The notes under the pieces: model-generated
Seen by the model: only the letters and a program-made list of their open reading frames with translations
Database searches by the model: none
Told to the model about the DNA's origin: nothing
Assembly (NCBI RefSeq): GCF_004217615.1
Contig: NZ_SHLD01000001.1
Location: 1,798,001-1,862,000 of the forward strand
Source of the DNA: Micromonospora kangleipakensis
GTDB taxonomy: Bacteria > Actinomycetota > Actinomycetes > Mycobacteriales > Micromonosporaceae
Reading direction: 5' to 3'
DNA length: 64,000 nt
Position numbers and translations under genes: made by a program
Part shown: positions 19,093 through 27,060 of the stretch, one piece after another
Numbering within the stretch: the first letter of the stretch is position 1
Layout: the number at the start of each line of letters is the position of its first letter

Positions 19093-19431
19093 GTGCACGA
19101 GCACCACCACGCCTACGGGCCGACGGGCAGCGGCAGCGTCGTGCTGAACCTCGGCGGGAACTCCGGCGCGCTGATCATCTACACCGGACGCGAGCTGCAC
19201 GGCCGGGAGATCGAGATCAGCCGGGACGACGAGGAGCGGCGTACGCACTCGGCGGTGCGGGAACGTCACGTCCGGGACGGGGTGTTCCACGGTGCCGTCT
19301 TCCCGGATCTGGAGGCGGGTCTCTATACCGTCTGGTGGGACGATCGGACACCGGCCGGAGCGATCTCCGTCACCGGTGGGGCGATCGCCGAATTCGTCTG
19401 GCCAACCAGCTCTCCACCGGGGGCGGGCTGA
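19093..19431 (+). CDS. conserved small actinobacterial protein
   Basis: A 112-residue protein from GTG 19093 with an AAGGAG box 6 bases upstream that overlaps the preceding stop region. It starts with a histidine cluster (VHEHHHAYGPTGSGSVVLNL) and continues as beta strands (GALIIYTGRELHGREIEIS, GLYTVWW, GAISVTGGAIAEFVW), giving an immunoglobulin-like or jelly-roll impression. The histidines could bind metal. It forms a unit with the DUF4331 gene. Function unknown. Confidence 0.78.
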   Translation: MHEHHHAYGPTGSGSVVLNLGGNSGALIIYTGRELHGREIEISRDDEERRTHSAVRERHVRDGVFHGAVFPDLEAGLYTVWWDDRTPAGAISVTGGAIAEFVWPTSSPPGAG

Positions 19432-19781
19432 TCCTCCGACCTCCTCCGGCCGCCGCGCCCCGTCCCATGCTGTGGACGGGGCGCTGTCGGCCATTCCCGC
19501 TCGACGGGCGGTCCGGGCGGACTCGGGTTAACCTTTGCCCCACCACAATGCTGATCTTGGACGCTGCCGCGCCGGCCGCCCGGGTACGGCCCGCCGGAAC
19601 CTCCACCGGGGGTCTCCGGCGGTGTCGTCGCCCGGCGCGCCACGGCAGAAAAGCCGGGCAACTCGCCGGAGAGGGCGTTACTCGTCCGGGGTCTGAATCG
19701 ATAGGGCAGGTTGCGAGGCTCGGGCGGCTCGGTCAGTCGTCCGGAACGTGTCGGGAGGGCGACTCCATTATCAAGTTCGGC
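19432..19781. other. non-coding stretch upstream of whiB
   Basis: About 350 bp without a credible gene. The open frames here lack ribosome sites and have protein composition typical of GC-rich antisense frames. No tRNA-like fold or long hairpin was found. The right-hand end leads into the whiB promoter. Confidence 0.6.
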
Positions 19782-19811
19782 TTGACGGCGCACGCATTAC
19801 ACGCGTGTAAT
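19782..19811 (+). promoter_or_regulatory. whiB promoter with palindromic operator over the -10 box
   Basis: TTGACG (19782-19787) and TGTAAT (19806-19811) are separated by 18 bases, a near-consensus vegetative promoter. The perfect 16-bp palindrome ATTACACGCGTGTAAT (19796-19811) covers the spacer end and the entire -10 box, so a bound dimer would block polymerase. The predicted mRNA has a leader of about 110 bases before the whiB start at 19927. Confidence 0.7.
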
Positions 19812-19926
19812 TTGAATGGGGTTGTTCGCGCGGAACGCAACAAAATGTGACCGGACGGACAAGCACGCCTTTCGCGTGGGGGGTTGCAGCGGCGATGACG
19901 CCGGTGCGCGACAAGGAGGCATCTGT

Positions 19927-20187
19927 ATGGACGGCCAGCTCGAGGTGGCCGACCTGCTCGGAAACGCGCCGGAGTGGCAGGAGCGGGCGCTCTGCTCGCA
20001 GACCGACCCGGAGGCGTTCTTTCCCGAGAAGGGCGGCTCGACCCGCGAGGCGAAGCGCATCTGCTCGCGTTGCGAAGTCAAGACGGAGTGCCTCGAATAC
20101 GCTCTCGGCCACGACGAGCGGTTCGGGATCTGGGGTGGGCTCTCCGAGCGGGAGCGGCGCAAGCTCAAGCGGCGGGTCGCCGCCTGA
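19927..20187 (+). CDS. whiB: WhiB-family regulator, WhiB/WhmD (WhiB2) type
   Basis: An 86-residue iron-sulphur transcription regulator. Four cysteines bind the 4Fe-4S cluster: one in RALCSQTDPEAFFPEKGGST and three in CSRCEVKTEC; the turn GIWGGLSERERRKLKRR is the DNA/sigma-contact signature. EAFFPEKGGSTREAK is the WhiB (sporulation septation, WhmD in mycobacteria) version, distinct from WblE/WhiB1, whose core differs. AAGGAGG lies 7 bases before the ATG. Position next to cofD/cofE on one side and zincin/DUF3499 genes on the other matches the whiB neighbourhood in other actinobacteria. WhiB proteins act with sigma factors to control cell division. Confidence 0.92.
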   Translation: MDGQLEVADLLGNAPEWQERALCSQTDPEAFFPEKGGSTREAKRICSRCEVKTECLEYALGHDERFGIWGGLSERERRKLKRRVAA

Positions 20188-20353
20188 GACGTGCCGGGCC
20201 GGGGCGGTGGGGGCCGCCCGGCTCGGGACGACAGCTCGGCCGGCGGGGGTCGGTCCGGGCGACGACGGCGGGTGCCGGCGACGCGACGGGGGTCGCGGCG
20301 GCCGGTGCCGCGGGTCGGCGGCCCGGTCTGCCGGCTGCGGCGGGGGCCGGGCC

Positions 20354-20803
20354 TTAGGCCAGTTCGTCGGGGTCTACCCCGAGCAGGTTCGCCACCTGCT
20401 CGATGATCACGTCGTGGACCAGGTCGGCGAGGTCCTCGCGGTCCATCGCCCGGAACTCCAGCGGCCGCCGGTAGAGCACGATCCGCGGCGGCACTTCCTG
20501 CCGCCCGGGGCGGCCCGGCAGCAGCCGGGCGAGCGGCACCTCGCCGTCCTCCAGCACGTCGGAGTCGTAGACGTTCAGGTCCGGCGGGACGTCCTCGACC
20601 GCGAACTCGACGCCGGCCAGCTCCTTGGCGAAGCGGCGCTCCAGCGTCTCCACCGTGTCCAGCACCAGGTCGTCGAAGACCTCCGCCTTGGTCCGCGCCA
20701 GCGGCACGGTGGCCGGCACCAGCCGCCCGCGCAGCCCTCGACCGTGCCGGTCGCGGTGGGTGCGCCGGCCGGAGCCGGGGCGGCGGTGTTCCGGGCTCGT
20801 CAT
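20354..20803 (-). CDS. zincin-like metallopeptidase family protein
   Basis: A 149-residue protein of the DUF1025-type family classed as metallopeptidase by fold. After about 35 basic residues it has RTKAEVFDDLVLDTVETLE, VEFAVEDVPPDLN, PPRIVLYRRPLEFRA and DLADLVHDVIIEQVANLLG. The classical HExxH motif appears here as HDVIIEQV, so zinc catalysis is doubtful. ATG at 20803 was chosen as the start of the family-like region, although the ribosome site is poor. Its place between whiB and the DUF3499 gene (divergent) is conserved across actinobacteria. Confidence 0.83.
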   Translation of the reverse strand: MTSPEHRRPGSGRRTHRDRHGRGLRGRLVPATVPLARTKAEVFDDLVLDTVETLERRFAKELAGVEFAVEDVPPDLNVYDSDVLEDGEVPLARLLPGRPGRQEVPPRIVLYRRPLEFRAMDREDLADLVHDVIIEQVANLLGVDPDELA

Positions 20804-20957
20804 GAGGAAGAGGGTAGCCCCCGCCGCCGGCCGGTCCGCCGCTGCGCCGCTGGTGCGGCGTGCCGATGCGCCGATCGGTGGAATTGTGATCACCGTGACG
20901 GGCGTGTCGCACCGCGAAGCGGTGCGCCGGACCCGGTAATGGGGATACCCTGCCGCC

Positions 20958-21326
20958 GTGAGGTCACCACGGCGCTGCTCCCGTAACGGCTGCCCCCGGC
21001 AAGCGGTCGCCACATTGACCTATGTCTACAACGAGTCGACAGCCGTGGTGGGCCCGCTCGCGGCCTTCGCCGAGCCGCACACGTACGACCTCTGTGAGCC
21101 GCACGCCCGCAACCTGACCGCCCCGCGCGGCTGGGACGTGGTCCGGCACGAGGGCGAGTTCGAGCCGCCGCCGCCCACCACCGATGACCTGGTCGCCCTG
21201 GCCGAGGCCGTCCGCGAGGCCGCCCGCCCGGCGCCGCCCCGTCCCCCCGCGGACGACCACGACCTCCACCAGAACCCCCCGACCGGCCGCCGCGGCCACC
21301 TCCGCGTAATCCCCCCCACCCACTAA
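20958..21326 (+). CDS. DUF3499 family protein
   Basis: A 122-residue protein from GTG 20958. It opens with RRCSRNGCPRQAVATLTYVY and later has DLCEPHARNLTAPRGWDVV; the three cysteines and the histidine (CxxxxC...CxxH) suggest a small zinc-binding fold. The C-terminal 45 residues are proline-rich and variable. Divergent from the zincin-like gene. In mycobacteria and streptomycetes this gene is normally followed by manB; here it is followed by a repeat and the polyamine region. Confidence 0.85.
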   Translation: MRSPRRCSRNGCPRQAVATLTYVYNESTAVVGPLAAFAEPHTYDLCEPHARNLTAPRGWDVVRHEGEFEPPPPTTDDLVALAEAVREAARPAPPRPPADDHDLHQNPPTGRRGHLRVIPPTH

Positions 21327-21354
21327 CCCCCCCCCGGCCCCCGCGGGTGTCCGC

Positions 21355-21415
21355 GTTGATCATGAAGTTGTTGGCAGGACCGACGGCGTGTCGTGGCAAT
21401 AACTTCATGGTCAAC
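21355..21415. repeat. 61-bp imperfect palindromic intergenic repeat
   Basis: Arms of 21 bp at 21355-21375 and 21395-21415 (GTTGATCATGAAGTTGTTGG and its near complement) pair with three mismatches around a 19-base loop. It is relatively AT-rich in its arms and lies between the convergent DUF3499 and FAD-oxidoreductase genes. The arms suggest a dispersed element or a bidirectional transcription stop. Confidence 0.65.
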
Positions 21416-21491
21416 CGGGGCGAGGCGCCGGTGCGTGGGCGGGGGGCAGGGGGCGGGGTTGGGGGGCGGGGTTGGGTGGGTGGGTGGGTCG

Positions 21492-22868
21492 TCAGTGGCC
21501 GAGGAGGCGGGAGAAGGCGGCGGCGCGGCGGGACGGGCGGTTGGTGCGGAGTTCGGCCTCGTCGGCGGAGAACATCAGCCTGAGGCCGGCGTTGACCGCC
21601 AGCCAGCGCAGCGGCTCGGGCTCCCAGCGGGGGGAGCGGTGGTTGACCCAGGGGAGCGCGGTCAGGTCGCTCTCCGCGCCCCGGATCAGGTCGGCGAGGG
21701 TACGCCCGGCGAGGTTGCTGGTGCCGACGCCGTCGCCGACGTACCCGCCGGCCCAGGCCAGCCCGGACGCCCGGTCGAGGCCGACGGAGGCGGCCCAGTC
21801 CCGGGCCACGCCGAGCGGCCCGCCCCAGGTCTGCGTCACCGGCACCTCCGGCCCGAGCACCGGGAAGAGCTCGCCGAGCACCCGGCGCAACGCGGCGAAG
21901 ACCCGCGGCTCCCGGTCGTAGCCGGGGGCGGTGCGGGAGCCGAAGTGGTACGGGGCACCCCGCCCGCCGAAGGCCAGTCGACCGTCGGCGGTCCGCTGGC
22001 CGTAGATGATGACGTGCCGGTAGTCGGAGAAGGTCTCCCGCTCGGCCAGCCCGATCCGGGCCCAGGTCTCCTCCGCCAGCGGCTCGGTGGCGACCATCAG
22101 CGAGTAGACCGGCGCGACGGTCCGGCGCTGCCCCGGCAGGGCGGGGGTGAAGCCCTCGGTCGCCCGGACCACCACCGGCGCCCGGACCACCCCGGCGGGC
22201 GTCACCGCCGCGCCGGCCCGGACCGCCGTCACCGGCGTCCGCTCGAAGATGGTCACCCCACGGCGCTCGACCGCCCGGGCCAGCCCGCGGACCAGCCGGG
22301 CCGGCTGCACGGCGGCACAGTGCGGGGTGTACGTCCCACCGAGCACCCCGTCGGCGGCGCACCGCGCGGTGGCCTGGTCGGCGTCGAGGAGCACCAGGTC
22401 CTCGTCGGAGAGGCCGTACTCCCGGGCCTCGTCGACCGCGGCCCGGGCCCGGCCGAGCTGGGCCGCGGAGCGGGCCAGCACCACCGTCCCGCCCGGCTGC
22501 CAGTCGCAGTCGATGCCCTCGGCGGCGACCACCCTGCCGACCTCGCGGACGGTCTCCTGCATGGCCCGCTGCATGGCCAGGGCCCGGTCCCGCCCGTGCC
22601 GGCGGGCCAGCGCGGGCAGCGAGGTCGGGAAGAGCGCGGAGCACCAGCCGCCGTTGCGTCCGGAGGCGCCGTACCCGGCGATCTCCTTCTCCAGCACGGT
22701 GATCCGCAGCGTCGGGTCGGCCGCCGCCAGGTAGTACGCCGTCCACAGCCCGGTGTAGCCGGCTCCGACGATCACCACGTCCGCGTCGGCGTCGCCGGGC
22801 AGGGCGGGGCGCGGGGACAGCGGCTCGTCCACGCTGGACAGCCAGTACGACAGATCCTGGTAGCGCAT
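21492..22868 (-). CDS. FAD-dependent amine oxidoreductase (DAO family)
   Basis: A 458-residue flavoenzyme. The dinucleotide-binding motif is VVIVGAGYTGLWTAYYLA near residue 35, followed by GYGASGRNGGW, typical of the PuuB/glycine-oxidase branch of the DAO family that oxidises secondary or primary amines to imine plus peroxide. C-terminal GYVGDGVGTSNLAGRTLADL closes the FAD site. ATG 22868 overlaps the stop of the upstream gene as TGATG, so it is the last gene of a three-gene unit with an aminotransferase and an FMN-barrel protein. Context points to a polyamine or related amine as substrate. Confidence 0.87.
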   Translation of the reverse strand: MRYQDLSYWLSSVDEPLSPRPALPGDADADVVIVGAGYTGLWTAYYLAAADPTLRITVLEKEIAGYGASGRNGGWCSALFPTSLPALARRHGRDRALAMQRAMQETVREVGRVVAAEGIDCDWQPGGTVVLARSAAQLGRARAAVDEAREYGLSDEDLVLLDADQATARCAADGVLGGTYTPHCAAVQPARLVRGLARAVERRGVTIFERTPVTAVRAGAAVTPAGVVRAPVVVRATEGFTPALPGQRRTVAPVYSLMVATEPLAEETWARIGLAERETFSDYRHVIIYGQRTADGRLAFGGRGAPYHFGSRTAPGYDREPRVFAALRRVLGELFPVLGPEVPVTQTWGGPLGVARDWAASVGLDRASGLAWAGGYVGDGVGTSNLAGRTLADLIRGAESDLTALPWVNHRSPRWEPEPLRWLAVNAGLRLMFSADEAELRTNRPSRRAAAFSRLLGH

Positions 22869-23671
22869 CACCACTCCGGTGGGGGCAGGTCGTGGCGCAG
22901 CCGCGGGTCGGGCTGCGGATCTCCGTACGCCTCGACGACCGGCACCACGCCGGCCCAGACCGGCCGGTCGAGGTCGTCCTCGGAGTCGTCGGGCGGTCCG
23001 GCGCTGACCTTCACCGAGCACTCGTCGAGCGGCAGCGCGAGCACCAGCGTGGCGGCCAGCTCCTTCGCCGAGGGTGGCCGGATCACCGCCCCCCGGCCGG
23101 GCAGCAGGTGCTCGGAAAGGCGTTCCAGCGCGGCCAGCTTCTCCGCGCTGTCCAGCGCGGTCGGCGTGCCGAGCACCATCGCGCAGCGGTAGTTCATCGA
23201 GGACGCGAAGGCGCTGCGGGCCAGCACCAGGCCGTCGAGCAGGGTGACGGTCAGGCAGGCCGGCGCGCCAGCGGCGAGGTGCCGGAAGAGCCGGCTGCCG
23301 GTGGAGCCGTGCACCAGCACCCGGTCCCCGTCGCGGGCGTACGCCACCGGCAGCGCGTACGGCTGGTCGCCGTCGACGATGGCCAGGTGCCCGACCCGGC
23401 CGGCGTCGAGGACGGCGTGCAGGGCGGCGCGGTCGTGGACCGCGAGTTCGGGCAGCCGCCGGACCCGGGTGCGGGAGGTGCCACCGACGGCCCGGGCGCC
23501 GTCGGTCCGGTCCCCGGCGGAATGCGCGGCGGCCGGGGCCGCGGTCCCGGCGCCGTCGGTCCGGTCCCCGGCGGAAAGCGCGGCGGCTGGGGCTACGGTG
23601 CGGGGCCGGTCCCCGGTATCCCGGGAACCGGCCCCGTCCGACCCTGGCCCGCCGGTCAGAGGCGCGACCAT
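22868..23671 (-). CDS. pyridoxamine 5'-phosphate oxidase-like FMN-binding protein
   Basis: A protein of 267 residues with a split-barrel flavin-binding domain at about 68-230 (AALHAVLDAGRVGHLAIVDG, PVAYARDGDRVLVHGSTGS, ASSMNYRCAMVLG). The first 65 residues are low-complexity and contain an 18-codon tandem duplication, so translation may really begin closer to residue 60. Its ATG lies 16 bases inside the end of the aminotransferase gene, and its stop overlaps the next start. Members of this family bind FMN, F420 or heme; which applies is not evident. It probably serves the amine pathway or PLP supply for the adjacent aminotransferase. Confidence 0.8.
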   Translation of the reverse strand: MVAPLTGGPGSDGAGSRDTGDRPRTVAPAAALSAGDRTDGAGTAAPAAAHSAGDRTDGARAVGGTSRTRVRRLPELAVHDRAALHAVLDAGRVGHLAIVDGDQPYALPVAYARDGDRVLVHGSTGSRLFRHLAAGAPACLTVTLLDGLVLARSAFASSMNYRCAMVLGTPTALDSAEKLAALERLSEHLLPGRGAVIRPPSAKELAATLVLALPLDECSVKVSAGPPDDSEDDLDRPVWAGVVPVVEAYGDPQPDPRLRHDLPPPEW

Positions 23672-25002
23672 GCCTCGGTCAGCACGCCGCGCAGGATCTG
23701 CTCGATCTCGTCGAACTGCTGCTGCTCGGCGATCAGCGGCGGGGCGAGCTGCACCACCGGGTCGCCCCGGTCGTCGGCGCGGCAGTAGAGGCCGGCCTGG
23801 AAGAGTGCGGTGGAGAGGAAGCCGCGCAGCAGCCGCTCGGACTCGGCCTCGTCGAAGGTCGCCTTGGTCGCCTTGTCCTTGACCAGCTCGATGCCGTAGA
23901 AGTAGCCGTCGCCCCGGACGTCGCCGACGATCGGCAGATCGTGGAGCTTCTCCAGGGTGGACCGGAAGGCGTCCTCGTTGGCCCGGACGTGCCCGACCAG
24001 GTCCTCGCGGGCGAAGACCTCCAGGTTGGCCAGGGCCACCGCGCAGGAGACCGGGTGGCCGCCGAAGGTCACCCCGTGCGCGAACATGCCGGTCTCGGTG
24101 AGGAACGGCTCCATCAGCCGCTCGCTGGCGATCATCGCGCCGAGCGGGGCGTACCCGGAGGTGATGCCCTTGGCGGTGGTGATGATGTCCGGCTGGTAGC
24201 CGTACCGGGTGGCGCCGAAGTACTCACCCAGCCGGCCCCAGGAGCAGATCACCTCGTCGCTCACGAGCAGCACGTCGTACGCGTCGCAGATCTCCCGGAC
24301 CCGCTCGAAGTAGCCGGGCGGCGGGGGGAAGCAGCCGCCGGAGTTCTGCACCGGCTCCAGGAAGACCGCGGCGACGGTGTCCGGCCCTTCCCGCTCGATG
24401 GCGCGGCCGATCTCCTCGGCGGCCCAGCGGCCGAACGCCTCGGGGGAGTCGCCGTGCTCGGGGGCGCGGTAGAAGTTGGTGTTCGGCACCTTGATGCCGC
24501 CGGGAACCAGCGGCTCGAAGTCGCTCTTGATGCCGGGCAGGCCGGTGATCGACAGCGCGCCCATCGAGGTGCCGTGGTACGCGATGTAGCGGCTGACCAC
24601 CTTGTGCTTGTTCGGCTGGCCGGTGCGCTTGAAGTAGGCCCGGGCCAGCTTCCACGCCGCCTCGACAGCCTCCGAGCCTCCGGTGGTGAAGAAGACCCGG
24701 TTCAGGTCGCCGGGGGCGAGGGAGGCGATCTTCTCGGCCAGCTCCACCGCCTTGGGGTGGGCGTACGACCAGAGCGGGAAGTAGGCCAGCTCGGCGGCCT
24801 GCTTGGCGGCCGCCTCGGCCAGCTCGGTGCGGCCGTGGCCGGCGTTGACGACGAAGAGCCCGGCGAGTCCGTCCAGGTAGCGGCGGCCGCGGGAGTCCCA
24901 GACGTACGCGCCCTCGCCGCGCACGATGGTCGGCACCTCGCCGTCGGAGTAGCTGGCCATCCGGGTGAAGTGCATCCAGAGGTGGTCGGTGGCGTTGGCC
25001 AT
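23656..25002 (-). CDS. class III aminotransferase, putrescine/beta-alanine type
   Basis: A 448-residue PLP enzyme, the length of SpuC-like putrescine:pyruvate and beta-alanine:pyruvate aminotransferases. Key motifs: FFTTGGSEAVEAAWKLAR (phosphate cup), SRYIAYHGTSMGALS, LLVSDEVICSWGRLGEYFG (PLP ring aspartate) and DIITTAKGITSGYAPLG with the Schiff-base lysine. First gene of an apparent three-gene operon. Its upstream region (25003-25150) carries two copies of a GC(A/G)ACGGA(A/T)TCC motif shared with the potD promoter, suggesting control by the adjacent Lrp regulator. Substrate assignment rests on similarity and context. Confidence 0.88.
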   Translation of the reverse strand: MANATDHLWMHFTRMASYSDGEVPTIVRGEGAYVWDSRGRRYLDGLAGLFVVNAGHGRTELAEAAAKQAAELAYFPLWSYAHPKAVELAEKIASLAPGDLNRVFFTTGGSEAVEAAWKLARAYFKRTGQPNKHKVVSRYIAYHGTSMGALSITGLPGIKSDFEPLVPGGIKVPNTNFYRAPEHGDSPEAFGRWAAEEIGRAIEREGPDTVAAVFLEPVQNSGGCFPPPPGYFERVREICDAYDVLLVSDEVICSWGRLGEYFGATRYGYQPDIITTAKGITSGYAPLGAMIASERLMEPFLTETGMFAHGVTFGGHPVSCAVALANLEVFAREDLVGHVRANEDAFRSTLEKLHDLPIVGDVRGDGYFYGIELVKDKATKATFDEAESERLLRGFLSTALFQAGLYCRADDRGDPVVQLAPPLIAEQQQFDEIEQILRGVLTEAWSRL

Positions 25003-25104
25003 GTCAGCCCCATCGGGTCTCGGGCCGGTCAGGGGTGATCACCGGCGCTCTGCCAACGGTTATCGCACAGCGGATGCCGATAACGCAAGTGCCAAGGGCC
25101 TAGC

Positions 25105-25147
25105 GCAACGGATTCAGCGAAAGTAGTTGCCTACTGCGACGGAATCC
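25105..25147. promoter_or_regulatory. candidate Lrp operator pair upstream of the aminotransferase operon
   Basis: GCAACGGATTC (25105-25115) and GCGACGGAATCC (25136-25147) are 31 bp apart, about three helical turns. Parts of them also pair as ACGGATTC and GAATCCGT with an inner AGTAG-ttgc-CTACT stem, so the site may alternatively end lrp transcription. A third copy lies before potD at 25748. Confidence 0.45.
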
Positions 25148-25150
25148 GTA

Positions 25151-25663
25151 TCAGGCCGTACCCCAGGTGTAGGTCTGCTTGCGGAGCTTGAGGTAGACGA
25201 ACGCCTCGGTCGCCAGCACGCCCTCGACGGCGCGCAGCTTCTGCAGGATCTCCAGCAGGTGGGCGTCGTTGCGGCAGACCACCTCGACCAGCAGGTCGAA
25301 CGAGCCGGCCGTGATGACCACGTAGTCGATCTCCTCGAACCCGGCGAGCCGGTCGGCCACGGTCTCCAGGTCGCCGTCGGTGCGCAGCCCGATCATGGCC
25401 TGCCGGGGGAAGCCGAGCTGGAGCGGGTCGGTCACCGCGACGATCTGCATGACTCCGGCATCGAGCAGGCGCTGCACCCGCTGGCGGACCGCCGCCTCGG
25501 AGAGGCCGACCGCCTTGCCGATGCTCGCGTACGGGCGGCGGCCGTCCTCCTGAAGCTGCTCGATGATCTGCTTCGCCACGTCGTCGAGCAGAACGTGACT
25601 GGCTCCCTCGCGCACGGTGACGCGACGCGAGCCGTTGCCAGTCTCCAGGTGCCGGTTGTTCAT
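25151..25663 (-). CDS. Lrp/AsnC-family regulator of the polyamine genes
   Basis: A 170-residue regulator with an N-terminal helix-turn-helix (LDDVAKQIIEQLQEDGRRPY, then GKAVGLSEAAVRQRVQRLLD) and a C-terminal RAM ligand domain (TAGSFDLLVEVVCRNDAHLL, VEGVLATEAFVYLKLRKQT). ATG 25663 has GGGAG 7 bases upstream; a 23-residue polar lead precedes the HTH. It lies between the divergent potD transport operon and the aminotransferase operon, the classic position for a local Lrp regulator of amino acid or polyamine use. Confidence 0.92.
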   Translation of the reverse strand: MNNRHLETGNGSRRVTVREGASHVLLDDVAKQIIEQLQEDGRRPYASIGKAVGLSEAAVRQRVQRLLDAGVMQIVAVTDPLQLGFPRQAMIGLRTDGDLETVADRLAGFEEIDYVVITAGSFDLLVEVVCRNDAHLLEILQKLRAVEGVLATEAFVYLKLRKQTYTWGTA

Positions 25664-25747
25664 CGCCGCTCCCCATGTCCGATTCCTTGGGGCTGAGCGT
25701 AGTGCCCCGCCGCAGTCTGGCGTATTTCGTCGCCCACGGCTATTCCC

Positions 25748-25759
25748 GCAACGGAATCC
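25748..25759 (+). promoter_or_regulatory. candidate Lrp box in the potD promoter region
   Basis: GCAACGGAATCC at 25748-25759 repeats the motif seen twice upstream of the aminotransferase gene. It is 112 bp before the potD start and 85 bp before the lrp start, so it could serve both. Confidence 0.4.
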
Positions 25760-25870
25760 CTTGTAAGGAAGGTCACTCCATGTCAGGATCAGTCGTCCAT
25801 CGCCACTGACCCTCCCGCCGGCGTGCCTCCCCCGTCCCGCCGCCGACGATGACCCCCTAGGAGTCGTCAC

Positions 25871-27055
25871 ATGCGTAGTCCCCTCCGGCCCCTGTCCCGG
25901 CGTGGTCTGCTCACCGGCACCCTCGGCTCGGCAGCGCTGCTGGCCACTGCCGGTGCGCTGACCGGTTGCGGCACGAAGGGCGCTCAGCAGACCGAGACCG
26001 GCTGCAAGAGCGATGACCTCTCCGCCACGGAGAAGAAGCTGGCCTTCTCGAACTGGCCGCAGTACATGGACGTCGACGAGAAGGACGAGTCGAAGCGCCC
26101 GTCGCTCGACGCGTTCATCGCCAAGTCCGGCATCCAGGTGACCTACACCGAGGACGTCAACGACAACAACGAGTTCTTCGGCAAGGTGCAGAACCAGCTC
26201 GCCGGCTGTCAGACCACCGGGCGGGACATCATGGTCCTCACCGACTGGATGGCGGCCCGGATGATCCGGCTCGGCTGGATCCAGAAGCTGGACAAGGCCA
26301 AGATGCCCAACGTCGAGGCCAACCTGCTCCCCTCGCTGCGCAACCGCTCCTTCGACCCGGACAGCCAGCAGGCCATCCCGTGGCAGTCCGGCCTCGCCGG
26401 CCTCGCCTACAACGCCAAGGTGGCCAAGGAGATCAAGACGGTCGACGACCTGCTCACCCGCCCCGACCTCAAGGGCAAGGTGACCGCCCTCTCCGAGATG
26501 CGGGACACCATGGGTCTGCTGCTCCAGTCCAACGGCCACGACCCGGCGAACTTCACCGCCGCGCAGTTCGACGACGCGCTGAACAAGCTCAAGAAGGCCG
26601 TGGAATCCAAGCAGATCCGCAAGTTCACCGGCAACGACTACGCCCCGGACCTGGCCAAGGGCGACATCGCCGCCTGCATCGGCTGGTCCGGCGACGTGAT
26701 CCAGCTCGGCTTCGAGGACGAGAAGATCAAGTTCGTGGTGCCCGACTCCGGCGTGATGCTCTGGTCGGACAACATGCTCGTGCCGAACAAGGCCACCCAC
26801 AAGGCCAACGCCGAAGAGCTGATGAACTACTACTACGACCCGGTGGTGGCCGCGAAGCTCGCCGCGTACGTGAACTACATCTGCCCGGTCAAGGGCGCGC
26901 AGGCCGAGATGGAGAAGATCGACCCGGAGCTGGCCGCCAACCCGCTGATCTTCCCGGACGAGGCGATGCTGTCGAAGTCCAAGGTCTTCATGGCCCTGGA
27001 CGAGAAGCAGGAGAAGGACTACGAGGCCAAGTTCCAGCAGGTCATCGGAGCGTGA
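25871..27055 (+). CDS. potD: polyamine ABC transporter substrate-binding lipoprotein
   Basis: A 394-residue PotD/PotF-like protein. The signal is a Tat-type lipoprotein leader ([17 protein letters not shown] and lipobox ALTGC, acylated Cys33). The mature protein has the extracellular binding fold with [50 protein letters not shown] and [14 protein letters not shown]; tryptophans and acidic residues at such positions line the polyamine pocket in the family. First of four transporter genes, followed 5 bp later by potA. Spermidine, putrescine or agmatine are all possible ligands. Confidence 0.93.
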   Translation: MRSPLRPLSRRGLLTGTLGSAALLATAGALTGCGTKGAQQTETGCKSDDLSATEKKLAFSNWPQYMDVDEKDESKRPSLDAFIAKSGIQVTYTEDVNDNNEFFGKVQNQLAGCQTTGRDIMVLTDWMAARMIRLGWIQKLDKAKMPNVEANLLPSLRNRSFDPDSQQAIPWQSGLAGLAYNAKVAKEIKTVDDLLTRPDLKGKVTALSEMRDTMGLLLQSNGHDPANFTAAQFDDALNKLKKAVESKQIRKFTGNDYAPDLAKGDIAACIGWSGDVIQLGFEDEKIKFVVPDSGVMLWSDNMLVPNKATHKANAEELMNYYYDPVVAAKLAAYVNYICPVKGAQAEMEKIDPELAANPLIFPDEAMLSKSKVFMALDEKQEKDYEAKFQQVIGA

Positions 27056-27060
27056 GAACG

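Noticed and set aside
20188..20353. Possible small gene between whiB and the zincin-like gene
   Set aside because: The 166-bp gap is low-complexity GC-rich DNA without start plus ribosome site in any frame.
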